From JBLUOA01 sp048060095 (GTDB lineage Bacteria > Pseudomonadota > Alphaproteobacteria > Rhodobacterales > Rhodobacteraceae), in NCBI RefSeq assembly GCF_048060095.1, contig NZ_JBLUOA010000001.1, forward strand, positions 558,001 to 622,000: a DNA stretch of 64,000 nt, given 5' to 3'. Every line of letters begins with the position of its first letter. The stretch's first letter is position 1. Of the stretch, positions 36,974 through 45,722 are shown one piece after another. The position numbers were made by a program, and so were the translations under genes. The notes beneath the pieces are model-generated. The model saw only the letters and a program-made list of their open reading frames with translations. It had not been told where the DNA came from and searched no databases.

Positions 36974-37954
36974 TTACTGTCCGATCGAAGAGAGTGTTTG
37001 CGCAATACCGTAGACCGATGGGCCGACCAGAATGATCAGAAGCGGCGGCACGGTCAGGGCCATTGTTGCAAGTGTCATCTTCGTCGGCAAGGTGTTTGCT
37101 TTTTCTTCTGCCCGCATGACGCGCTTATCACGCATCTCACCGGCGTAAACACGCAACGCTTCGGCGATTGACGTACCAAACGTGGCCGATTGGATCAGAA
37201 CTGTGACAAAGCTTGATACGTCCTGAACGCCGGCGCGTTCTGACATATCGCGCAGAACCTGAGTTTTGTCCTTACCGGCTTTCATCTCATGCGCGACGAT
37301 TTCGTATTCTTCGGCAAGGGCAGGGAAGCCTGCCTTGATCTCGCCCGCGACGCGGATGATCGATTGGTCCATCGATTGACCCGCTTCAACACAAACCAAC
37401 ATCATGTCGAGAGAGTCCGGGAAGCCGTTCGTGATCTCTTCCTGCCGGGATTGAAGGCGGCGGTTCACCCAGTATTTTGGCAGCATGTAGCCGACGATGC
37501 CGGGCATCATGATGGTCAGAATAATGGTTGTCGCCGACGGATCGCCGTTCACGCTTTGAATGAATGCAAGCAGGGCGCCGAGGCCGAGCATCCCAAGCCC
37601 TAGCGCGAATTGCAGGAAGTGATAGGTGCGGACCGCCTGTTTCGAACGATAACCAGCCTGAAGCAGCTTCAGACGCGCGGCGGAATACTCCTCTTCGTCC
37701 TGCGGTTCTAGGAAGTTCGAATACTTCTCAAGCTTGTCATTTTTCGTGCCCTGACGCAGCCGTTGTTCGGATGGCTTTGACTTGGCGGCCATATTGGCCT
37801 TACGCAGCTTGTCGAGCGGATCTTCCTTCTTGTTCATCAGCACCGGCAGGGTGAGAAGAACGAGGAACAGCCCGAGGATGCCCACGGCAAGCAGCGGGCC
37901 GAGTTCACCGAAATTGTCGGTCAACATCGTGTTGAGTGAGTTGATGAATTCCAT
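36974..37954 (-). CDS. tadC: Tad inner-membrane platform protein TadC
   Basis: GspF-type inner-membrane platform of the Tad pilus. The 326-residue protein has an N-terminal membrane segment, a central helical pair, a cytosolic F-domain (DSLDMMLVCVEAGQSMDQSIIRV, GVQDVSSFVTVLIQSATFGTSIAEALRVY), and C-terminal membrane helices (LATMALTVPPLLIILVG). It sits 12 bp after tadB. Confidence 0.93.
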   Translation of the reverse strand: MEFINSLNTMLTDNFGELGPLLAVGILGLFLVLLTLPVLMNKKEDPLDKLRKANMAAKSKPSEQRLRQGTKNDKLEKYSNFLEPQDEEEYSAARLKLLQAGYRSKQAVRTYHFLQFALGLGMLGLGALLAFIQSVNGDPSATTIILTIMMPGIVGYMLPKYWVNRRLQSRQEEITNGFPDSLDMMLVCVEAGQSMDQSIIRVAGEIKAGFPALAEEYEIVAHEMKAGKDKTQVLRDMSERAGVQDVSSFVTVLIQSATFGTSIAEALRVYAGEMRDKRVMRAEEKANTLPTKMTLATMALTVPPLLIILVGPSVYGIAQTLSSIGQ

Positions 37955-37966
37955 GAGGTGTCCCCC

Positions 37967-38935
37967 TTACACCTTGATGTTCACGAGCGACTTCATCACG
38001 AAGACGTTGGCCGTCAGGAACGCCGCCACGACCAGGCAGGCCGGGATAAAGACCGTCGTTTCCTTCACCTCGTCGTAGTAATCCGGCTGGATCACGTTGA
38101 TCCCGACCAGCGCAACCAGCGGGAAGATCGATAGGAACATACCGGACCATTTCGCCTCGGCGGTGATGGCACGCACCCGGCGGAACAGCTTGAACCGCGA
38201 CCGGATCACCTTGGCGAGCCCGTCGAGGATTTCGGCCAAGTTACCACCCGAGGTTTGCTGGATCGTCACCGCAACGGCGAGGAACCGCATGTCTTGGATG
38301 TCCATGCGTTCGGCCATATCTTTCAGCGCCTCACCGACGTCGCGGCCATAGGCGGACTCGTCAGAGATCACGCCCATTTCAGACGCAAGCGGATCGGGAA
38401 TTTCCTTAGCCACAATCGCAAGTGCCGACGAAAACGGGTGCCCGACGCGCAGTGATCGAACCATCAGTTCGACGGCGTCTGGCAACTGCTCTTCAATCAT
38501 CGAAAGGCGTTTCTTCGCCTTGTTGTTGATCCAGATATAAACCGCGCTAACGCCCATCACGATCGACAGCCCAAGCCGGATCGGCAGTGATGCGCCCGTT
38601 CCCATCGTCAGGCAGAAAAACGCAACCGTCGCCAGCACGCCCATAATCATGATGAGTTGTGTGGGATTAAACGCGATGTTTGCCTTTTGCGCCTTCTCGG
38701 CCAGCAGCGAATACAGCGGAATGGACCGCGATTTCATATGCTGCGACATCTCCTTACGGAGTTGTTCGAGCACCTGTTCGCGCGCGCCGCCTTTTTCCAG
38801 CATCTCCAGCCGGCGGTTGACCTTGCTGTTCAGGCTGATCGACTTGCCGAAAACGGTCAGGTAAATCCCTTCGACGAGAAGCAGAACCCCGACGAAGATC
38901 AGACCATAGACGATAAGTTCCGGGTTAATGGACAT
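37967..38935 (-). CDS. tadB: Tad inner-membrane platform protein TadB
   Basis: Partner platform protein of TadC. The 322-residue protein has an N-terminal helix, then LEMLEKGGAREQVLEQLRKEM, a central membrane pair, the F-domain (LPDAVELMVRSLRVGHPFSSALAIVAKE, QQTSGGNLAEILDGLAKVIR) and a C-terminal membrane pair. Six base pairs separate it from tadA. Confidence 0.93.
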   Translation of the reverse strand: MSINPELIVYGLIFVGVLLLVEGIYLTVFGKSISLNSKVNRRLEMLEKGGAREQVLEQLRKEMSQHMKSRSIPLYSLLAEKAQKANIAFNPTQLIMIMGVLATVAFFCLTMGTGASLPIRLGLSIVMGVSAVYIWINNKAKKRLSMIEEQLPDAVELMVRSLRVGHPFSSALAIVAKEIPDPLASEMGVISDESAYGRDVGEALKDMAERMDIQDMRFLAVAVTIQQTSGGNLAEILDGLAKVIRSRFKLFRRVRAITAEAKWSGMFLSIFPLVALVGINVIQPDYYDEVKETTVFIPACLVVAAFLTANVFVMKSLVNIKV

Positions 38936-38941
38936 AACGGG

Positions 38942-40369
38942 TTACTCCGCCGCGATGGGTTCAAAGATGGATGATGGCAGGTCATACCCCCACATCCGGA
39001 ACCGTTCAGAATAGTGGCTGCGCACACCCGTCGCGGTGAAGTGGCCCAGAATCTTGTTGTCCGGCGTCAGGCCGACGCGCTGGTAGCGGAAGACCTCTTG
39101 CATCGAAATCACTTCGCCTTCCATGCCCGTCACTTCGGTGATCGATACCATCCGGCGAGAGCCGTCTTGCAGGCGGCTGGCCTGCACGATCAGGTTCACA
39201 GCCGAAGCGATCTGGCTGCGCACCGCTTTGATCGGCATTTCGATACCGGCCATCGCGATCATGTTTTCAAGGCGCGAAACACCATCACGGGCAGAGTTCG
39301 CGTGGATCGTCGTCATTGACCCGTCGTGGCCCGTGTTCATGGCTTGAAGCATGTCGATGACTTCCTCGCCACGCGTCTCACCCACGATGATGCGGTCAGG
39401 ACGCATACGCAGGGCGTTGCGCAGACAGTCACGCTGGCTGACAGCGCCCTTGCCTTCGACGTTCGCCGGGCGGCTTTCCATTCGGCCCACATGGGTCTGT
39501 TGCAGTTGAAGTTCGGCCGTATCCTCGATCGTCAGGATGCGTTCAGAGTCATCAATAAAGCTCGACAGCGCGTTCAGCGTCGTCGTTTTACCAGAACCCG
39601 TCCCGCCCGATACAATGACGTTCAGACGACAGGCAACAGCGGCCTGTAGATACGCGGCCATTTCTTCGGTGAACGCGCCAAACGTGACCAGGTCATCAAT
39701 GGCGAGCTTTTCCTTCTTGAACTTACGAATGGAAACCAGCGATCCATCCACCGCAACCGGCGGCACCATCGCGTTGAAACGCGACCCATCCGCAAGGCGG
39801 GCGTCAACATAGGGGTTTGATTCATCAACCCGACGACCCACGGCCGAAACGATCTTGTCGATGATCCGCAGCAGGTGCTTTTCATCTTTAAAGGTAATAT
39901 CGCTCAGCTCCAGCTTACCATCGCGTTCGATGAAGATCTGCTGGGGGCCGTTGACCAGAATATCGTTGACCGTGTCGTCTTTCAAAAGCGGCTCAAGCGG
40001 GCCGAGGCCGGTTACTTCGTCAAACAGCTCTTGGTTCAGCATCGTCCGCTCTTCACGGTTCAGAACGATACCCATGTCTTCCAGTGCTTCGGACGCGATA
40101 GAGACGATCTCTGCCCGCAGGTCGCTTTCCGAAGCGGTTTCGAGCGCGCCGAGGTTCAGGTTGTCCAGCAGTTCCTTGTGAAGCTGGACCTTGATCTCGC
40201 CCAAACGCTCTTTGCGTTTCTTTTCCTTGTTGACCGGGGCAGGGGCGGCGGCCGCCTTGCGGGCGACTTTGGCCTCTGCCGACGGTTTTGCGGTCGGCAT
40301 CTTGGTGACGTTCGTCGCGGCGGACGCAGCGTCGGCAGGTTTGTCACCTTTTTTGTAACGTGAAAACAT
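38942..40369 (-). CDS. tadA: Tad pilus assembly ATPase TadA/CpaF
   Basis: Secretion-type hexameric ATPase that powers pilus polymerisation. The 475-residue protein has an Ala/Lys-rich N-terminal tail, the N-terminal domain, Walker A (VSGGTGSGKTTTLNAL), the Asp box (RILTIEDTAELQL), Walker B (MRPDRIIVGETRGEE) and the His box (GSMTTIHANSARDG). Cytosolic, acting on TadB/TadC. Confidence 0.96.
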   Translation of the reverse strand: MFSRYKKGDKPADAASAATNVTKMPTAKPSAEAKVARKAAAAPAPVNKEKKRKERLGEIKVQLHKELLDNLNLGALETASESDLRAEIVSIASEALEDMGIVLNREERTMLNQELFDEVTGLGPLEPLLKDDTVNDILVNGPQQIFIERDGKLELSDITFKDEKHLLRIIDKIVSAVGRRVDESNPYVDARLADGSRFNAMVPPVAVDGSLVSIRKFKKEKLAIDDLVTFGAFTEEMAAYLQAAVACRLNVIVSGGTGSGKTTTLNALSSFIDDSERILTIEDTAELQLQQTHVGRMESRPANVEGKGAVSQRDCLRNALRMRPDRIIVGETRGEEVIDMLQAMNTGHDGSMTTIHANSARDGVSRLENMIAMAGIEMPIKAVRSQIASAVNLIVQASRLQDGSRRMVSITEVTGMEGEVISMQEVFRYQRVGLTPDNKILGHFTATGVRSHYSERFRMWGYDLPSSIFEPIAAE

Positions 40370-40388
40370 GAGCTTGCCCCCTCTTCCC

Positions 40389-41633
40389 TTAGCTTCCAGC
40401 CTCAGCGGCCTTGTTCACCTCGTGAACAGAAACAGCGAGCTTGTGGATTTCCTTGCGCAGCGGGTTCTTCGCGACGGTTTCGGACAATGGCAGTCCGTGG
40501 TCGCCAGCTTGAACAACCGGTTTGCCGCCATCGGGCAGCTGCACTTCAATATCGATGTCGAGGCTTTCGGCCAGACGCTTGACCCGGCTTTTGCCCGACA
40601 GGTCGGTGAATTTCGGTGCGCGGTTCAGAACAAAGCGCAGCTTTTCCGACGGTAGCTCTTCGGACTTCAGCGCGCGGATCATGCGGAGCGTGTTTTGAGC
40701 GGACCGCATATCCAGTTCGAGCGTTGCGAAGTAAACATGCGCTTCGCTGAGGACGGTTTCGGTCCACGAAACCAACGTCGACGGCATGTCGATCACGACA
40801 TAGTCGAAGTTTGTGCGCGCAATTTCGACGATCCGTTCGATGTCTTCCGGCCCGATCAGATCGAGTGGCAGGATTTCGGACGGGGCCGTCAGGACGTGCA
40901 GCTTTTCGTTAAACGTCAGCAGCGCCTGCATGAAGCTGTCGCTGTCCATCGACGCGGTGTCTGATAGCAATTCGTAAACAGTTTCGCGGCGCGGTAGGTC
41001 AAGGTAGGTCGACGTCGTGCCGAACTGAAGGTCGAAGTCGAGCAGGCAAACACGCGGCCCGTCTTCCTTTTCAATGTTCGCAAGTTCCCAGGCGAGGTTC
41101 GCGGCGAAGGTGGTCGCGCCGGTGCCACCAGCAAGGCCGTGCACAGGCAGAACGACGCCGTTCCGGTCGCCGGTTGCCTTCAGCGTCGTTTTCAACTCTT
41201 CCGGGACTGCGGCTGCTGCCGGTTCAGGCTCCGGCGCGCGCAGGCGTTCGATTGCGTCGTGCAATTCGCCCTCGGGCAGCGGGTAGGGGACGAAATCATC
41301 AGCACCCATCCGCAGAAGCTGGTGCAGCGCGATCGGGCTGACCTCTTCGGCGATCAGGACAACCTTGATGCCCTTTTCCTTCGCGGACTTGATCAGCTTG
41401 CCGATTTCGACGAGGTTTTCCTCATCCGTGTCATCAAGCGCGATTGCCACGAATTCAAGCTGTTCTGCATCAGGCTGATCAAGGAACTGAACCGCGTCGT
41501 CAAAGCTGAGGTCGCCCCAGCTTTCGCCAAGTTCGGCTTCCATGTCTTCAATAAGCAAATCGAAATTCTGCACGTCCCGTGAAATCGTGCATGCCACGAT
41601 TGGGGCCGGCTCTGGCTGTAACATTGCACTCAT
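40389..41633 (-). CDS. tadZ: Pilus assembly localisation ATPase TadZ/CpaE
   Basis: MinD/ParA-like protein that positions the Tad machine. About 414 residues from the ATG at 41633, which lies 8 bp behind GAGGGA (the ATG at 41639 is too close). The N-terminal part resembles a receiver domain without clear phospho-acceptor function. The ATPase domain starts at VHGLAGGTGATTFAANLAWELA, a deviant Walker A in which the usual Lys is missing, as in other CpaE proteins. CLLDFDLQFGTTSTYLDL and VVIDMPSTL follow. Confidence 0.92.
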   Translation of the reverse strand: MSAMLQPEPAPIVACTISRDVQNFDLLIEDMEAELGESWGDLSFDDAVQFLDQPDAEQLEFVAIALDDTDEENLVEIGKLIKSAKEKGIKVVLIAEEVSPIALHQLLRMGADDFVPYPLPEGELHDAIERLRAPEPEPAAAAVPEELKTTLKATGDRNGVVLPVHGLAGGTGATTFAANLAWELANIEKEDGPRVCLLDFDLQFGTTSTYLDLPRRETVYELLSDTASMDSDSFMQALLTFNEKLHVLTAPSEILPLDLIGPEDIERIVEIARTNFDYVVIDMPSTLVSWTETVLSEAHVYFATLELDMRSAQNTLRMIRALKSEELPSEKLRFVLNRAPKFTDLSGKSRVKRLAESLDIDIEVQLPDGGKPVVQAGDHGLPLSETVAKNPLRKEIHKLAVSVHEVNKAAEAGS

Positions 41634-41944
41634 CGTCATTTCCCTCACGTCTATCTGCTGGCGGATCGTTCGGATATGTTGCGAATACAAGACCTTAGAA
41701 ATGCGATCTGCATCCTTCCGAAGTCACCGATGCGCGAATCTATTTGGCGCGCACTGATCCCTTAAAAGGTAAATGACGGCCAATCTTGGCAACATTAGGG
41801 CTAAAAAAACGTAATTATTCGTCCTTTTGAGACGATCACCACATATTGCCCGGACTGTTTCGTGAAATTTGTGGACCAAAAAAGAGCGGGCGCGGGGGTC
41901 ATTTGACCTGATCCGCGCCCGTTCGAATGCTTTGTTATCCGACT
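41634..41944. other. Intergenic region inside the tad locus
   Basis: About 311 bp without a gene on either strand. It contains the terminator at 41884-41924 and, between it and tadZ, AT-rich DNA (stretch around 41790-41830) that could hold the tadZ operon promoter. I could not fix -35/-10 boxes. No flp-like pilin gene is present. Confidence 0.6.
41884..41924 (-). terminator. Rho-independent terminator after the OmpA-like gene
   Basis: A 12-bp stem (41884-41895 with 41913-41924, one G-U) is followed on the minus strand by CTTTTTT. It starts about 20 bp beyond the ompA-like stop. It separates the rcpA-ompA unit from tadZABCD. Confidence 0.88.
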
Positions 41945-42604
41945 TTACTGCGAGGCAAACTCGCCGCCTGTCGTGTCTGCAACTGAAGTAAACTCAGTGG
42001 CGCTATCAACGTATTCGCGGAAGATCACCTGGGCGTATTTGCCGTTCAGGACCATCGGGTGGTTTTGAACGAAGCCTGAAACCTCCGTCACCGTGCGCCG
42101 GTTGCGGCGTTCGCGGTTCTGGGTCGGGATCAGCGGCTGCGTTTCGCCAAGCGAACTGACCGCTTGCAGACGACTGCCGCTTACACCACGGCTTACCAGA
42201 TAGCGCACAACGGTTTGTGCACGACGCAGGCCAAGGTTCCGGTTGTAGGCATTGCTGCCGACAAGGTCGGTGTGACCAAAGACGCGGAACTGGATTTCCG
42301 GGAATTGCCGGATCCAAGCGGCTTGGCGATCAAGTGTCGCCCGTGCCGATGCGTCAAGAACCGTGCTGTCGAAGGCAAAGTTAACCATGGTCGGCACTTC
42401 GTTCGCGAACCGGTTGCCAAGTTCGATGGCATAACCACGCTGACCCGTCTGGATCATCATGTTGTTCATCGACGCGTTGCCGAAGTTGCCGCGGTCAATG
42501 ACGCTGCCGGATTCGCGGTAGAATTGGCCGAAGGTGCCGGGGGCGCAACCTGCTAGGGTTGCGACGCCCGCGATGGCCAGAATGGATTTGATCGTTTTTT
42601 GCAT
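41945..42604 (-). CDS. OmpA-family lipoprotein of the Tad locus
   Basis: 219-residue protein with a lipoprotein signal (IAGVATLAGC, Cys20) and an OmpA-like peptidoglycan-binding domain (VNFAFDSTVLDASARATLDRQA, FRVFGHTDLVGSNAYNRNLGLRRAQTVV, REREN-like tail RERRNRRTVTEV). It probably anchors the secretin complex to the cell wall. It lies 4 bp after rcpA, an association conserved in alphaproteobacterial tad clusters. Confidence 0.9.
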   Translation of the reverse strand: MQKTIKSILAIAGVATLAGCAPGTFGQFYRESGSVIDRGNFGNASMNNMMIQTGQRGYAIELGNRFANEVPTMVNFAFDSTVLDASARATLDRQAAWIRQFPEIQFRVFGHTDLVGSNAYNRNLGLRRAQTVVRYLVSRGVSGSRLQAVSSLGETQPLIPTQNRERRNRRTVTEVSGFVQNHPMVLNGKYAQVIFREYVDSATEFTSVADTTGGEFASQ

Positions 42605-42608
42605 CGTC

Positions 42609-44024
42609 TTACTCCATCACATAGCCGTAGGAACCGGAGAAGTCCTGCCGCGCCACTTCGCCAGCGCCACCGGTGGTTGGTCTGCCTTCAGCAGTAACCC
42701 GGCCCCGCAGGAACAGATCAGCCTCGGTCGGCGGACGGACCCGGTCGGTCGGCAGGGCCAGAGCCTCACCACGTGTCGGGCTGACAAGATGGGCGGTGAC
42801 GATGATCACAAGCTCGGACTGTTCCCGCTCATAGTCGGCACTGCGGAACAGCGCACCCAGGATCGGAATGTCACCAAGCCACGGAACCTGACCGTTGAGG
42901 TCACGGAAGTCGTCCAGCAGAAGGCCGGCAATCGCAAAGCTCTCTCCATCGCGCATTTCGACGGTTGTCGAAGTTTCGCGACGGCGGAAGGCGTCGATTG
43001 AGAAGCCGTTTGCAAACTGAATGCCGTTTGCCGGGTCAAGGCTGCTAACCGCGGCGTTGATAGACAGGTTGATCTGCTTGCCGTCAACAACACGGGGCGT
43101 GAAGTTAAGCTCTACACCGAAGGGTTTGAACTCTACCGTCACCGTGTCGTTTTCCTGTGCGATTGGCACAGGATACTCGCCGCCCGCAAGGAATGTGGCC
43201 TGCTGACCGGAAAGTGCGGTGAGGTTCGGTTCAGCAAGGGTGCGAACCAGCCCTCGGGATTCAAGCGCTTCAAGAAGGACGCCGAATTCAACAGCGCCGA
43301 TATCGAAGGTAGCGCCGATGCCGCCGGAGGCTTCACCGTCAAGCGACAGGGCAGTGCCCAGAACGCCACCTGCGCTCACCAGTCCACCAGAACCGCCGCC
43401 CGTTACGATACGACCGTCCGATCCTGCCGTGCCGATCGTCAGACCACCGTTTAGGCGTTTGCTCACGGAACGCTGAACCTCGGCAAAGCGGACTTTCAGC
43501 ATGACCTGCTGGGTGCCGCCAACCGTCATCAGGTTGGAAACCGCGCCCGGCGCATACCGTTCGGCCAGATCAAGGGCGCGATCAAGGCGCGCGATGCTGG
43601 AAACGGTGCCGGATAGAACGATACCGTCATTCGCGGTGCGAACTTCGATTGGCTCGCCCGGAATAATCTGTTGCAGGCGTTCTTTGAACTCGGAAACATC
43701 GGGGGTCACTCGAACATCGACATTCGTAATCAGGCGACCATCGCCACCCAGAAGGGTCAGCGTGGTGCGGCCCGGTGCCTTACCCAATACATATATAGTG
43801 CGGTCCGACAGGGTCGAAATATCCGCGATGCCAGGGTTGGCGATTGAAAGCTCCGCAAAGGGTGTGTCGCTTTCAACGACCACCGCGCGGTTCATCGGAA
43901 CATTCAGAGAGCTTGATGGTGCCCCCGTCATAACCCGAAGCGTTTCGGCACTTATCCCCGAAACAGAAGTAAGTGTAATAGCGCACCCAATAAGGGCTGC
44001 CTTAATCAGTCTCATGTGTTTCAT
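42609..44024 (-). CDS. rcpA: Tad outer-membrane secretin RcpA/CpaC
   Basis: Outer-membrane channel for the pilus. The 471-residue protein has a Sec signal (about 1-27), an N-terminal pilus-specific domain (VPMNRAVVVESDTPFAELSIANP), a BON-like segment, and the secretin domain (VMLKVRFAEVQRSVSKRLN, SRGLVRTLAEPNLTALSGQQATFLAGGEYPVP, GVELNFTPRVV). First surviving gene of the cluster. The usual upstream rcpC/cpaB and flp are not in the window. Confidence 0.94.
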   Translation of the reverse strand: MKHMRLIKAALIGCAITLTSVSGISAETLRVMTGAPSSSLNVPMNRAVVVESDTPFAELSIANPGIADISTLSDRTIYVLGKAPGRTTLTLLGGDGRLITNVDVRVTPDVSEFKERLQQIIPGEPIEVRTANDGIVLSGTVSSIARLDRALDLAERYAPGAVSNLMTVGGTQQVMLKVRFAEVQRSVSKRLNGGLTIGTAGSDGRIVTGGGSGGLVSAGGVLGTALSLDGEASGGIGATFDIGAVEFGVLLEALESRGLVRTLAEPNLTALSGQQATFLAGGEYPVPIAQENDTVTVEFKPFGVELNFTPRVVDGKQINLSINAAVSSLDPANGIQFANGFSIDAFRRRETSTTVEMRDGESFAIAGLLLDDFRDLNGQVPWLGDIPILGALFRSADYEREQSELVIIVTAHLVSPTRGEALALPTDRVRPPTEADLFLRGRVTAEGRPTTGGAGEVARQDFSGSYGYVME

Positions 44025-44230
44025 GTGACCCTGCCTCTCCGATCACTACTGCGTATGGGTCTCTCAACGCCCATTTTGCCGAAACCATGCACGCAAACCG
44101 GTTTTATTGCAATAATCAAACATTTGGCGGACGCTGTTTATGTGGATAACCCGCAACACAACGCAAGGTTTAGCAACCTCGGCGGGTTGTCCGACTAAAT
44201 GCTGCGGTTTGCATGTGCTTGGAAGAGGAG
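44025..44230. other. Host-side gap left of the island
   Basis: About 206 bp between rcpA and the left repeat. No gene is supported on either strand, and there is no trace of rcpC or flp. It presumably carries the rcpA promoter and originally lay just downstream of tRNA-Thr. Confidence 0.55.
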
Positions 44231-44258
44231 TGGTGCTGCTGGAGAGAATTGAACTCTC
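44231..44258. repeat. Left attachment site (attL), copy of tRNA-Thr 3' end
   Basis: 28 bp identical to 49994-50021. It covers the CCA end, acceptor strand and most of the T arm, and begins TGGTGCTGCTGGAGAGAATT. Confidence 0.93.
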
Positions 44259-44327
44259 TCCTTGATGCCCTCGAAGAGTGGGAGCGCCATCTCGCATCTA
44301 TAGACTCAAAGAGTCTGAGGTGTGACG

Positions 44328-44759
44328 ATGACCAGTTTACGCCATGATTTCAATACGGTAGCAGCAAGTAAGCCAGAAAAAGCGGAGAAAGCGAAGTATC
44401 CGCCACCGTTTTCGCTGCGCCTGACCTATGAGGAACGGGCCAGGCTAGAGCAGGATGCGGCTGGTAAACCTCTTGGGGCCTATATCCGCGAGCAGCTTCT
44501 TGGGGATAACGTCTCGCCGCGCAAAAAGCTCGGCAATCGTCCCGTACAGGACCAAGAAGCGCTTGGGCGCGTCCTTGGCGCTCTGGGCGGTTCACGGCTG
44601 TCCTCGAACCTGAACCAGATTGCCAAGGCGGTGAACACCGGTTCGTTGCCAGTCACGCCAGAAACTGAATCCGATATCCGTGAAGCGTGCCGCGAGGTCG
44701 TAAAAATCCGCCTTGATCTGATCCGTGCCCTCGATATCGCACCTGGAGATGATCCATGA
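44328..44759 (+). CDS. MobC-like relaxosome accessory protein
   Basis: 143-residue protein from the ATG at 44328 (GAGGTG site); a GTG six bases earlier is possible. It has a basic N-terminus, then the mobilization-protein pattern PPFSLRLTYEERARLEQDAAG and PLGAYIREQLLG, and the C-terminal GGSRLSSNLNQIAKAVNTGSLPVTPE that is typical of MobC-family proteins encoded before relaxases. It would help the relaxase open oriT. It overlaps the relaxase by 4 bp. A small hairpin (AGACTC-AAA-GAGTCT, 44302-44316) lies just upstream. Confidence 0.85.
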   Translation: MTSLRHDFNTVAASKPEKAEKAKYPPPFSLRLTYEERARLEQDAAGKPLGAYIREQLLGDNVSPRKKLGNRPVQDQEALGRVLGALGGSRLSSNLNQIAKAVNTGSLPVTPETESDIREACREVVKIRLDLIRALDIAPGDDP

Positions 44760-45349
44760 TCATCAAAGCTAAAGAACGCGGTGATGCCCCGCAGCTCGCT
44801 CAGTATCTTCTTGCCGAGCGAGACAATGATCATGTCGGGCTGTATGAGGTGCGCGGCTTTGCCAGTGATGGCCTGGTAGCAGCCTTCGAAGAGGCCGAGG
44901 CGATTGCCAGCGGCACGCGCTGTCAAAACCATCTATTCTCGATCAGTCTGAACCCGCCGGAAGGGCAGCAGGTCAGCACGGAAGCATTCGAGCAGGCCAT
45001 CACCCAGGTCGAACAGAAAATGGGACTGGAAAATCAGCCACGGGCCATCGTCTTCCATGAGAAGAACGGATGCAGACATGCGCATGCCGTCTGGTCGCGG
45101 ATCGATCACGAACGTATGCGGGCAATCAATCTACCCCACTACAAGATGAAGCTGCGTGATGTCTCGCGCCAGCTCTTCATGGAACATGGCTGGGACATGC
45201 CGCGCGGCCTGCAGGACCGTGCCCTTCGCGATCCGCTGAACTTCACCCGCGCGGAATGGCAACAAGCCAAACGCGCCGGTCTCAATCCTAAAGAGATCAA
45301 AGCCGTCTTCAAGCAGTGCTGGGATGTTCTTCAGCAATTCGAGCAATAA
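44756..45349 (+). CDS. Relaxase, MobA/VirD2 family, C-terminally truncated
   Basis: 197 residues containing the HUH nuclease part: MIIKAKERGDAPQLAQYLL at the start (whose DAPQLAQYL replaces the usual tyrosine motif region), FSISLNPPEGQQVS, and the metal-binding histidines GCRHAHAVWSRID. Relaxases of this group normally continue for hundreds of residues. Here the frame stops soon after LNPKEIKAVFKQCW, so it is probably a remnant. Codon use and GC resemble the chromosome more than the methyltransferase genes do. Confidence 0.8.
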   Translation: MIIKAKERGDAPQLAQYLLAERDNDHVGLYEVRGFASDGLVAAFEEAEAIASGTRCQNHLFSISLNPPEGQQVSTEAFEQAITQVEQKMGLENQPRAIVFHEKNGCRHAHAVWSRIDHERMRAINLPHYKMKLRDVSRQLFMEHGWDMPRGLQDRALRDPLNFTRAEWQQAKRAGLNPKEIKAVFKQCWDVLQQFEQ

Positions 45350-45722
45350 GCCACATTTTCGCATTTTAAGTCAAATTTTCTGACCTAAATCACAGATCCA
45401 ATTGAATTCCCGGTTGCCTGCAACCGGCTGGCCTTCGCCGAGAAGCGGGGGTGCAAAGGCAAAGGCGCAGTACGCGGGCCCGGAGCCACGCGCAGCTGCA
45501 GGCGTAGCCGAAGCGAGCATGGCGAGGACCTGCCCTTTGCCTGCGCGGGGGCGGCAGCCCCTAGAACTTACCCAGTAAAGACTATGCGCTCAGCCGAGCG
45601 CCCTTGGCGTGCCGCAAGGCGCGTTCTTCGTTTCTGATCTGATCACCCTTCTTCGCTGCGGATGGCCGTCCGGTCAGCCGCTATTTGAAATTCATTCTTG
45701 TGTTTGGTCTTTGCCTGTTCAA
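45350..45722. other. Gene-free stretch inside the island
   Basis: 373 bp between the relaxase remnant and the convergent adenine methyltransferase. An AT-rich first part contains the small palindrome CGGTTGCCTGCAACCGG (about 45411-45427). A GC-rich middle part (45440-45560) has repeated GCAAAGGC-type words and several short inverted repeats. No frame is convincing. It may be decayed relaxase/primase sequence or an oriT region; neither is shown. Confidence 0.5.

Noticed and set aside
44296..44320. Small hairpin AGACTC-AAA-GAGTCT as a terminator
   Set aside because: Only 6 bp, no T run, and located just before mobC; at most an operator, not supported.
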